Source: Gimesia benthica
GTDB taxonomy: Bacteria; Planctomycetota; Planctomycetia; Planctomycetales; Planctomycetaceae
Assembly: GCF_009720525.1 (NCBI RefSeq)
Contig: NZ_CP043930.1
Coordinates: 2,205,501 to 2,269,500 of the forward strand
Direction of reading: 5' to 3'
Length of the DNA stretch: 64,000 bases
Positions 56,509 through 64,000 of the stretch are shown here, piece by piece. Position numbers and translations under genes: made by a program. Numbering within the stretch: position 1 is the stretch's first letter; each line of letters opens with the position of its first letter. The notes below the pieces were generated by a model. The model ran no database searches. It had not been told where the DNA came from and worked only from the letters and a program-made list of their open reading frames with translations.

Positions 56509-59136
56509 ATGAAAACAGACGAACTTCGCGAGAGTTATCTTTCCTTCTTTGAAGAAAAAGGCTGTGTCAGAAGACCATCCGACGTTCTGGTCCCCCGGGA
56601 TGACCCTACGGTTCTGTTTACACCCGCCGGGATGAACCAGTTCAAAGATCAGTTTCTGGGCGTAGGCAAGCTGGAATTCACAAAAGCCACCACCTGTCAG
56701 ATGTGCCTCCGCACCGGCGATATTCAAAACGTCGGCGTCACCGCTTACCACCATACCTTCTTCGAAATGCTGGGGAATTTCTCGTTTGGAGATTACTTCA
56801 AACGCGAAGCCATTCACTGGGCCTGGGAATATCTGACCTCTAAGAAATTTCTGGGCCTCGATCCCAACCTGCTCTCCGTCACCGTCTACCTGGAAGACGA
56901 TGAGGCCTACAACATCTGGCACGATGAAATCAAGCTCCCCGCCAACCGCATCAGCCGCGAAAACGAACACGAAAACTTCTGGCCCGCCGGTGCTCCTTCA
57001 GATGGCCCCGACGGTGTCTGCGGCCCATGTAGCGAAATCTTCTACCACCCCAACGGCGGTAAAGATAACGTTGAAATCTGGAACCTGGTCTTCACCCAGT
57101 TCAACCGCGTCGGCGATCCGCCTAATAATCTCAAACCGCTGCCTAAGAAAAACATCGACACCGGAATGGGGCTGGAACGTACCGCTTCCGTTCTGCAGGG
57201 CGTGCGCAGCAACTTCGAAATCGATACGCTGAAGCAACTCTGTCTGGCCGCCGGCGATGTTGTCGGCACCGGCTATGGATTCGACAAACCAACGGGCCGT
57301 CCGCTCCGTCGTATCTCCGATCACGTTCGCGCCATCACCTTCAGTATCCACGAAGGGGTTAACCCCGGTCGCGATAAGGAAAGCTACGTCGTTCGGCAGC
57401 TCCTCCGTCGCGCCTTGCTCGAAGGCTATCTGCTCGGTAAACAGGAACCGTTCCTGTATCAACTGGTGCCGGCTGTCGTCGACATCATGCAGACTCCCTA
57501 CCCGGAAATCGCCAAGACTGTCGAACACGTACAGCACACCATCAAGGAAGAGGAAGAACAGTTCCTGGGCGTCATCGAAAAAGGTCTCACTCGCTTCGAA
57601 GGCTTCCTGAAAAAAGCCGAACAGGAAGGCAAATCGGAAATCGCCGGTGAAGATGCTTTCGACCTGCACCAGACTGATGGCTTCCTGATCGAACTCACCG
57701 AAGCTCTCGCTGCTAAAAACAATATCAGCGTCAATCGCACGGAATTCAACAACCTGATGCAGCAGCACAAAGAAGGCAGCGGCAGCGGGTTGTTCCTCGA
57801 TTCGGTTATGTCAGAAGGTCCGCTGACAGCGCTGCACAAAACCACCAGCGACACGCAATTCAAAGGCTATGAAACCACCGTGGATGAAGGTAAGGTCGTC
57901 GGCATTATCGCTGAAGATCGCCTGGTGGAATCCGTCGTGGAAAAGGGTCATGCCCATCCCGTCGTTGTCGTGCTCGATCAGACCCCTTTCTATGCCGAAG
58001 CCGGTGGTCAGGTGGGAGACACGGGTTACCTCGAAGGAGAAGGCCTGAAATTTGAAGTCGTGAATACCCAGCGTAACGGCGGATTGATTCTGCACATCGG
58101 TCATCTGCAGGAAGGCAAACTGGAACAGGGACAAACCCTCAAGGCTACGGTAATCGAACCGCGCCGGTCCGGCATCCAGCGTGCTCACTCCGCCACTCAC
58201 CTGCTGCATCACGCCCTGCACACCGTCATCGGCGACAGCGCCATGCAGCGGGGGTCGAAAGTCGAACAGGACACACTCCGCTTCGACTTCTCACACAGCA
58301 AGGCACTCACCCCCGAAGAAATCAGCCAGGTCGAAGATATCATCAACCAGCGGATTTCCGAAGGCGCCTCTGTCACCACCCAGTTGATGAAACTGCAGGA
58401 TGCCCGCAACCTGGGAGCCATGGCTCTCTTCGGTGAGAAATATCCTGACAATGTCCGCGTGGTCCAGATGGGTGACTTCAGTATCGAACTCTGCGGGGGA
58501 ACCCACCTCACCAATACGGGACAGGTCGGACTCTGCAAGATCGTTAATGAAGAACCGGTCGCCAAAGGCGTTCGTCGAATTCACGCTTTAACCGGCCCGA
58601 AAGCCCTGGAAAAGACGCGCAACAGCGAAAAGCTGCTGCAGGAAATCGCTGGTCAGCTCAAAGCGCCTCGACTGGATGAACTTCCCCAGAAAATCGCCCA
58701 TCTGCAGGACGAAATCCGGGAAATGAAAAAACAGCTGCTTAAGTTCTCCAGTAAATCACTGGCGGGAACCGCCGATGAACTGCTGGATGAAGCACCTGTT
58801 GTGAACGATGTCAAAATCGTGGCCTATCACGCGAAAGATGTCTCACGCGATCAGTTGCGGGAACTGGCAGACCACCTGCGGAAGAAAGGCAAACAGGTCG
58901 CACTGATCCTGGGTACCGAGATTGACGGCAAAGTCGCTTTGATGGCCGCCGTTAACCAGGAGCTGGTAAAACAGGGACTCAAAGCCGGTGACTGCGTGAA
59001 AGCAGCTGCCAAAGTGGTCGGCGGAGGCGGCGGTGGTCGTCCCGATATGGCCGAAGCCGGCGGTAAGGATCCGGAACAACTCGACGCCGCTCTGAAAACC
59101 GGCGCAGACTACTACCGCAGTCAGCTCGAAGGTTAA
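56509..59136 (+). CDS. alaS: Alanyl-tRNA synthetase
   Basis: 875 residues, normal for AlaS. Class II core: [57 protein letters not shown]-like [12 protein letters not shown], then the editing domain with zinc ligands [11 protein letters not shown] and CGGTH, and the C-terminal C-Ala domain ending [15 protein letters not shown]. Charges tRNA-Ala and clears Ser/Gly mischarges. Starts 6 bp after the HtrA-like gene with AAGAAAC as ribosome site. Converges with the aldolase gene 18 bp beyond its stop. Confidence 0.98.
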   Translation: MKTDELRESYLSFFEEKGCVRRPSDVLVPRDDPTVLFTPAGMNQFKDQFLGVGKLEFTKATTCQMCLRTGDIQNVGVTAYHHTFFEMLGNFSFGDYFKREAIHWAWEYLTSKKFLGLDPNLLSVTVYLEDDEAYNIWHDEIKLPANRISRENEHENFWPAGAPSDGPDGVCGPCSEIFYHPNGGKDNVEIWNLVFTQFNRVGDPPNNLKPLPKKNIDTGMGLERTASVLQGVRSNFEIDTLKQLCLAAGDVVGTGYGFDKPTGRPLRRISDHVRAITFSIHEGVNPGRDKESYVVRQLLRRALLEGYLLGKQEPFLYQLVPAVVDIMQTPYPEIAKTVEHVQHTIKEEEEQFLGVIEKGLTRFEGFLKKAEQEGKSEIAGEDAFDLHQTDGFLIELTEALAAKNNISVNRTEFNNLMQQHKEGSGSGLFLDSVMSEGPLTALHKTTSDTQFKGYETTVDEGKVVGIIAEDRLVESVVEKGHAHPVVVVLDQTPFYAEAGGQVGDTGYLEGEGLKFEVVNTQRNGGLILHIGHLQEGKLEQGQTLKATVIEPRRSGIQRAHSATHLLHHALHTVIGDSAMQRGSKVEQDTLRFDFSHSKALTPEEISQVEDIINQRISEGASVTTQLMKLQDARNLGAMALFGEKYPDNVRVVQMGDFSIELCGGTHLTNTGQVGLCKIVNEEPVAKGVRRIHALTGPKALEKTRNSEKLLQEIAGQLKAPRLDELPQKIAHLQDEIREMKKQLLKFSSKSLAGTADELLDEAPVVNDVKIVAYHAKDVSRDQLRELADHLRKKGKQVALILGTEIDGKVALMAAVNQELVKQGLKAGDCVKAAAKVVGGGGGGRPDMAEAGGKDPEQLDAALKTGADYYRSQLEG

Positions 59137-59154
59137 CTTTGACGCGTTGAACGC

Positions 59155-60180
59155 CTAGAGCAGCTTACGACGATTCAGCTCAGCGACGACATGTTGCACA
59201 ATCTGCGACACGTCGCTGGCGCTGAGATCTTCGCTGACTCCTGTCGCACAGCCACCGATGGGCTCATTGGTGAAGCCATGCTCAGACAGCATGCACTGCA
59301 GCGTACGACTCAAAGTCACGATATCCGTTTTCTGTTCGGATGTAATCGGCTGACGTCCCTGCCCCATATTGAACCCACGGAGTTCAACCGCAGCCCGGAA
59401 CCCTTCCGGAAACTCAGCAGAATAGATCATCGTATCGAACAGCGTCAGCAGATCATATTGCACACGACGGGCTTCATCGAGCTGACCGGAAGTGGTCAGG
59501 TCATACAGCTTGCGTGTCAGCTCCGGTACGACACCAGAACTCGCATTGGTTCCCCCGTCTGCACCAATCAGCATCAACGGCATGAGTGCCGCATCCCAGC
59601 CTGTCAGAAATGAGAATTCCGGACGGTTGGGCCGCACGGCCTGAATCATACGAATCATGTTGGGCAGATCGCCAGAGGAATCTTTGATCGCCACGATCTT
59701 TTCACATTCTTCTGAAAGACGCTGGATCGTTGGTACATCGATCGGACTCGCAAACATCGGAATGTTATACAGAGTCACATCGATGGGAGTATTATCCCCA
59801 ATTTCCTTAAAATAGGCATAAACAGAGGCCGGGCTCAACTTGTAATAAAAAGGAGCCACAATGGCGACTGCCCGAATACCCAGTTCGTAGTAGTACTCGC
59901 AGGCCTTGATCGTTTCCCGCACATTGGCTTCCGCAGCCCCGGCCAGAATCGGTACACGGCCGCGAGTCTGATCCGCAATGATGGCTACAATTCGTTTGCG
60001 TTCTTCAGGAGTAAAACGAGTGAATTCCCCCGTAGAACCGTTGGGATAGAGCCCATGCACTCCCTTTTCGATCAGCCAGTCAATATAACGGCGTAATTCC
60101 GGCTCATTAATTTCACCACGAGAATCGTAGGGAACCAGGTTGGGAGTGAAGATACCACGGAGCTTGGTCTCGGACTGCAT
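59155..60180 (-). CDS. DHDPS/N-acetylneuraminate lyase family aldolase
   Basis: 341 residues, a TIM-barrel class I aldolase. Schiff-base Lys in [10 protein letters not shown] and proton-shuttle Tyr in LYNIPMF; the carboxylate-binding loop reads NGSTGEF (GSTGE is commoner in NAL-type than in DapA enzymes). The C-terminal 40 residues extend past the barrel. It could be a dihydrodipicolinate synthase homologue or a sugar-acid lyase; a lysine role is not established, so no symbol. ATG 60180 is preferred to GTG 60192. It lies 93 bp after the NhaC-like gene and may be in its operon. Confidence 0.88.
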   Translation of the reverse strand: MQSETKLRGIFTPNLVPYDSRGEINEPELRRYIDWLIEKGVHGLYPNGSTGEFTRFTPEERKRIVAIIADQTRGRVPILAGAAEANVRETIKACEYYYELGIRAVAIVAPFYYKLSPASVYAYFKEIGDNTPIDVTLYNIPMFASPIDVPTIQRLSEECEKIVAIKDSSGDLPNMIRMIQAVRPNRPEFSFLTGWDAALMPLMLIGADGGTNASSGVVPELTRKLYDLTTSGQLDEARRVQYDLLTLFDTMIYSAEFPEGFRAAVELRGFNMGQGRQPITSEQKTDIVTLSRTLQCMLSEHGFTNEPIGGCATGVSEDLSASDVSQIVQHVVAELNRRKLL

Positions 60181-60273
60181 GTTGGGGGACACCTATACTG
60201 AAAATCAAACAGGACTGGGAGTTTGAAGAATTTAGGTGAAGTATAACATATAAATCAGCCCGGGGACACGGAT

Positions 60274-62442
60274 TCAGACCTCTTCTCGCGACTCTTCCGG
60301 AGACTCGGAGGGGTCCTCAGAATCGGAATCCGTCTGATCCGATTCACCTGCGCTCTCCGTTTCTTCGTCAGATCCGTTATCCCTGCTGTTAAACTCCTCA
60401 GCCGTCACCCCCGCTTCCAGCAGGGCCTTCGCCTCGGTTTCCGCAGATCGGCCATAGAAGAACAGAATCAGGAACAGCACCACCAGCCCGACCGGTAACA
60501 GGATATAAGGCTGAAATCCGAAGCCCACCGGCAGGTACCCGAAGAGCACCGAGACCCCCGCGACTGTCAAAGCGTAAGGGATCTGGGTCAGCACGTGATC
60601 GAGATGGTCCGAGCCTGATGCTGCCGACGACAGAACCGTAGTATCGGAGATGGGAGAACAGTGATCGCCAAAAATGGCGCCAGCCAGCACACCACCGATG
60701 GTTCCCAGCATCAGATGATGATTAGGATCGGCTTCATTCAGTGGCACCAGCAGACTGTAAGTCAACGAGATCGACAAAGGCATTAACAGGCCCATGGTAG
60801 ACCAGGAACTTCCGGTTGCGAAACTGACGACGGCTGCCAGCAGAAACGTAATGGTAGGCATCCAGTTGGGTGACAGTTTTTCAGAAAGTAGTTCCACCAG
60901 CACACCGGCGGTATTCAGGTGCTGCTGATCACAAACGGTCGCTACGGACCAGGCCAGTACCAGAATCAGGATCGCCAGGAACATACTCTTGGCCCCGTTT
61001 GCCCAGGCCTCTACGCATTCACTCAACGGAAGCGATTTGGAAAGGCTGCAGCTCACGACCGCTGCAATCGAAGCCAGAAAAGAGGTAATCAACAGTACGC
61101 GGTTGGGAGAAGAATGCTCAAGGACATTTTGAAAATTGACTTTGAGCTCCGCCTGTCCCAACTGTTCCCGTTCCAGATTGAGCCTGTTAATCTCGATCGT
61201 CCCTGTCCACCAGAGTCCGATCATAGCCAGCCCCAGTAATACCACCAGGGGGACCAGTGCATTCCGCAACAACTGGCGTCGCGCGAGCTCACCACTTTCG
61301 GCATGCCCCTCTACTTCCGTCACATTAAACCGCCCGGGACGAACCAGTTGCCCGTAAGCGATGGCCCGTGTCTCTGCTTTTAACATCGGTCCAAAATCAT
61401 TACCGATGTAAGCCACCAGCCAGACAAACGCCAGCAACTGTAACGGATAGAATCGATAAGGCAGACTGTATAAGAAGGTCGTATAGTAGTCCCCGGTCAT
61501 CCCCAGACTTGCGTAAGTATCCGCGATATATCCGATCTCGACACCAACCCAGGTGGAAATAATCGCAATTCCCGAAACGGGTGCCGCGGTTGAGTCGACC
61601 AGGAAAGCCAGCTTTTCCCGCGAGACTTTCATCCGATCGGTAAATGGTCGCATTGAACTGCCGACCAGCAACGAATTCGCGTAGTCATCAAAAAAGATAA
61701 TCAACCCCAGAAACCAGGTCATGACCTGGCTGTGCTCTCGCTTTGATGCATAGCGGGAGAGACGATTGACCAGAGCAGCCGTACCTCCCCCTGCGGACAT
61801 CACACCGACCATCGCTCCCAGGAACATCGTAAACATGATGATCATCATGTGGGAATAACTGGTACTGCCTGGCTCGACAATCTCATGGATCACGAACGTA
61901 TCCAGCGTATGCACGAATCCCAGAAACAGGTTTCCATGCGATAAGATGACAGCCCCCACCCAGATACTGACCAGCAAAGCGAGGATAATATTCCGAAACC
62001 AGATCGCCAGTATCACCGCAATCAAAGGAGGTAACAGGCTCAGCCATTTGGAAATTCGATAAACTTCCACAGTGCCTGACCGACGCTGGTCAGGATCCAC
62101 ACGGATCACATCGCTGGTAATGTAGACCTTTCGATTCTCCGCGAGATCCGTTTTAAGCTCCAGCACTCCGTTTTTAAAAGGCGGCAGTGCCGTGTCGACT
62201 TCATGGACCCAGAGCTCAAGACCGACAACTTTCTGAGGGTGCTCAGAAAAATTGGTATCCAGACTACCATCCAGATTTAGCGCCCGGATTGTGACCTGAC
62301 TCACGGGAATATCGATCACAGCCACATTGGGGGCTTCAATCTGGTAACGTGCCGGCTCCTGTTTGAGTGGCACCTCCGCAATCGGTGCGGTCTGCCCCAG
62401 CAGGCTGGTGATAATAATCAGAAGTGAATGAGTCGCCGCCAT
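60274..62442 (-). CDS. NhaC-family Na+/H+ antiporter with extra N-terminal domain
   Basis: 722 residues, longer than usual NhaC (about 450-550). A signal-like segment (LLIIITSLLGQTAPIA) and a roughly 100-residue beta-rich domain (VAVIDIPVSQVTIRALNLDG, VVGLELWVHEVD) precede the first clear membrane helix (about 135). The antiporter core has about eleven helices with the family signature FGDHCSPISDTTVLSS and ATGSSWSTMGLLMPL. The last 45 residues are Asp/Glu/Ser-rich. Inner membrane; exchanges Na+ or another cation/substrate for protons. GAGGGA precedes the ATG. Confidence 0.9.
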   Translation of the reverse strand: MAATHSLLIIITSLLGQTAPIAEVPLKQEPARYQIEAPNVAVIDIPVSQVTIRALNLDGSLDTNFSEHPQKVVGLELWVHEVDTALPPFKNGVLELKTDLAENRKVYITSDVIRVDPDQRRSGTVEVYRISKWLSLLPPLIAVILAIWFRNIILALLVSIWVGAVILSHGNLFLGFVHTLDTFVIHEIVEPGSTSYSHMMIIMFTMFLGAMVGVMSAGGGTAALVNRLSRYASKREHSQVMTWFLGLIIFFDDYANSLLVGSSMRPFTDRMKVSREKLAFLVDSTAAPVSGIAIISTWVGVEIGYIADTYASLGMTGDYYTTFLYSLPYRFYPLQLLAFVWLVAYIGNDFGPMLKAETRAIAYGQLVRPGRFNVTEVEGHAESGELARRQLLRNALVPLVVLLGLAMIGLWWTGTIEINRLNLEREQLGQAELKVNFQNVLEHSSPNRVLLITSFLASIAAVVSCSLSKSLPLSECVEAWANGAKSMFLAILILVLAWSVATVCDQQHLNTAGVLVELLSEKLSPNWMPTITFLLAAVVSFATGSSWSTMGLLMPLSISLTYSLLVPLNEADPNHHLMLGTIGGVLAGAIFGDHCSPISDTTVLSSAASGSDHLDHVLTQIPYALTVAGVSVLFGYLPVGFGFQPYILLPVGLVVLFLILFFYGRSAETEAKALLEAGVTAEEFNSRDNGSDEETESAGESDQTDSDSEDPSESPEESREEV

Positions 62443-62615
62443 CGTCCCTCAGGCTGCTGAGTGATTCTAAGATTGGGACAGAGCCTGTCCGCGTCAGATC
62501 AGACGTTCCATTTCTCGTGAAAACATATTGAAACGGATCATCATCCGAACCGCAAGCGAGGATTTCCAGAAACGCATGTTCGCTGCTTAATCACCGCCGG
62601 CAGATGTAAAGCTGG

Positions 62616-63836
62616 CTAATCTACCGAGTTATCTGGCTTCTCGGCGGGCCAGTAAAGATGGAAGGTGACCCCGCGATCGGAGTTGGGTTCTGCAGCAATC
62701 GTAGCGCCGTGCTGCGTGGCAATCCGCCAGGACTTGGACAAACCAAATCCGAGCCCTCGTCCCGCCTGCCGCGCCGAATAAAATGGATCAAACAGGTGGA
62801 TGCGTTCTTCCTCCGTCAGCCCCGCCCCCTCATCAATGACCTTCAAGTGAATGAAAGGCCCTGACTCCGTCTCAAGCGGGGAGGCACTGATCTTAATCTG
62901 TCCACCTGCTTCCATCGCCTGCAGACTGTTCAACAGCAGATTACTCAACACGACTTTCCACTGTGTTTCATCTGCGTACAGGGACAGCGACTCAGCAATG
63001 TTGACCTCTAGCTGTACTTTCCATTGATTGATTTCTTCCTGTAAGCTTACGAGCACGTCATCAATGGTTTGTGAGAGCGACAATGCTTCAGGTCGGGGAG
63101 CGGGCGGACGTGCGAACAACATCGCATCACCGATCATATCCCTGACCCGGTAAGCCTGACCGCCAATTGTCGACAGGGCCTGCCGACGTTCGGGGTCAGT
63201 CTCTGATTTGAGCAGCATCTGCACCCGCCCGACGATGGTCGCTACGGGGTTATTGATTTCATGTCCGGCCCCGGCGGCAAATTCCGCCATCGCTTCCAGC
63301 TTATCAGCGTCGGGGAGAATCCATTTCGCTGTGGAGGTCGACTCTCCCGAATTAGATTCTCCCTGTATTAAGGCCTGACTCAATACGCGCTGACTCACAT
63401 CCAGTAATTCAGAAACCAGAAGATCAAACCCGTCTCTCACACTGGGAGTAAATAGAAACAGGCCCAGCATCGTCTCCCGATGACAGGCCTGATAATAAGC
63501 GCGTGCAGGTTGATCCGAAATATCGGCAAAAGAATGAGCCTCATTCATCAAGGCGTGCAGCCGTTCTTCGCGGGAAGCCCCGGGAAGTACGGGAACAATC
63601 TCACGATTCACAGAAGAGGCTTCCTGCTCCGAAGCATACAGCATAGCAGCCGAAAACTGAGAGGGCTCTGATTCCAGAACCCCCAGATAAACGGCAGCAG
63701 AACCTGTTGCTTCACACCAGACTGAAGCGAGTTCACTAATGGTCGATCCCAGTGAGCGCGTGGGGATCAATGACCAGAGACGTCGAGAAATGACAGCCGG
63801 TAAGTGAGTCTCTACGCTACCGGTCTCGCTCGACAT
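62616..63836 (-). CDS. Sensor histidine kinase, soluble
   Basis: 406 residues, no membrane helix, so a cytoplasmic sensor. The N-terminal half (about 1-170) is an unassigned sensory region, possibly GAF-like. HisKA: AGHEINNPVATIVGR with the phospho-accepting His. ATPase: N box NLLLNSLQAM, G1 DEGAGL, F box FDPFYS, G2 GRGLGFGLS. GGGAG precedes the ATG. It lies 74 bp downstream of a response regulator end on the same strand, forming a two-component pair. The input signal is unknown. Confidence 0.92.
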   Translation of the reverse strand: MSSETGSVETHLPAVISRRLWSLIPTRSLGSTISELASVWCEATGSAAVYLGVLESEPSQFSAAMLYASEQEASSVNREIVPVLPGASREERLHALMNEAHSFADISDQPARAYYQACHRETMLGLFLFTPSVRDGFDLLVSELLDVSQRVLSQALIQGESNSGESTSTAKWILPDADKLEAMAEFAAGAGHEINNPVATIVGRVQMLLKSETDPERRQALSTIGGQAYRVRDMIGDAMLFARPPAPRPEALSLSQTIDDVLVSLQEEINQWKVQLEVNIAESLSLYADETQWKVVLSNLLLNSLQAMEAGGQIKISASPLETESGPFIHLKVIDEGAGLTEEERIHLFDPFYSARQAGRGLGFGLSKSWRIATQHGATIAAEPNSDRGVTFHLYWPAEKPDNSVD

Positions 63837-63910
63837 CTGACACTCCCTGCAGCAGTCTCCACGACGACCGGACGTTTTCCGATCGTCATGAAACCGATGA
63901 CTGCCCTGGT

Positions 63911-64000
63911 TCAGGCAGTGTGAACAGACTCCAGGTTCAACAGTGTGCAGACCCGATCTGCCAGTTGCTCAACTTCGAACGGCTTCTGCATGAAGTCGTT
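63911..64000 (-). CDS. Response regulator receiver domain, C-terminal end (cut by window edge)
   Basis: The last 29 codons and stop of a gene entering from the right edge. NDFMQKPFEVEQLADRV is the end of a receiver domain with the conserved Lys of KPF. The protein stops 20 residues later, so no DNA-binding domain follows the receiver. Partner of the histidine kinase downstream. Confidence 0.8.
   Translation of the reverse strand, partial: NDFMQKPFEVEQLADRVCTLLNLESVHTA

Noticed and set aside
56998-57768. Minus-strand frame (256 codons) opposite alaS
   Set aside because: Antisense shadow of alaS; no recognised motif.

Overview
This window looks like ordinary chromosomal DNA from a planctomycete, most likely of the Planctomycetaceae (Gimesia-like). 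That assignment is inferred from gene families; I could not run a search. The pointers are a DUF1559 type IV pilin-like protein with an H-X9-DG tail, two secreted sulfatases, a secreted DUF1080 protein, DUF1573 and DUF6655-like proteins, multihaem lipoprotein cytochromes, and a B558-type sdhCAB operon. Base composition looks even, near 50-55% G+C. I see no rRNA, tRNA, insertion sequence, integrase, prophage or CRISPR array.

Layout. 1-4.1 kb (minus): 5' part of proA, a stand-alone cyclic-nucleotide-binding protein, glutamate dehydrogenase, and an SGNH-like membrane-anchored protein. 4.4-11.1 kb (plus): an M20 peptidase, ispA and dxs (isoprenoid precursors, translationally coupled), a secreted protein and a degenerate GGDEF protein. 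11.1-16.2 kb (minus): a beta-helix/dihaem cytochrome fusion, an aldehyde dehydrogenase and the DUF1559 pilin-like protein. 16.7-24.6 kb (plus): a TetR regulator, a Prc-type protease, a DHODH-like enzyme, an ABC-2 exporter pair and an MFS transporter. A small minus-strand gene follows, then a long AT-rich leader before a fatty-acid desaturase.

26.6-35.1 kb (minus): gcvT, sdhCAB, and an RNase R plus YhaM exoribonuclease operon. Then proS (plus), which shares a bidirectional terminator with a DUF1080 gene. 37.3-42.7 kb (minus): DUF1080, a sulfatase, and a lipoprotein gene flanked by two paralogous TPR-like proteins. 43.1-59.1 kb is mostly plus: a sulfatase, a WecA-like transferase overlapping an O-antigen-ligase/TPR protein, DUF1573, a tetrahaem lipoprotein, a CYTH protein, recA, an HtrA-like protease and alaS. 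59.2-64 kb (minus): a DHDPS/NAL-family aldolase, an enlarged NhaC antiporter, and a histidine kinase preceded by the end of a response regulator.

Most genes are housekeeping or envelope functions. The least explained items are the desaturase leader with mutually exclusive hairpins, the beta-helix/cytochrome fusion next to an aldehyde dehydrogenase, the TPR-lipoprotein-TPR cluster, the degenerate phosphatase/tetrahaem lipoprotein, and the NhaC protein with an extra N-terminal domain. I found no convincing defence system, biosynthetic cluster or mobile island.
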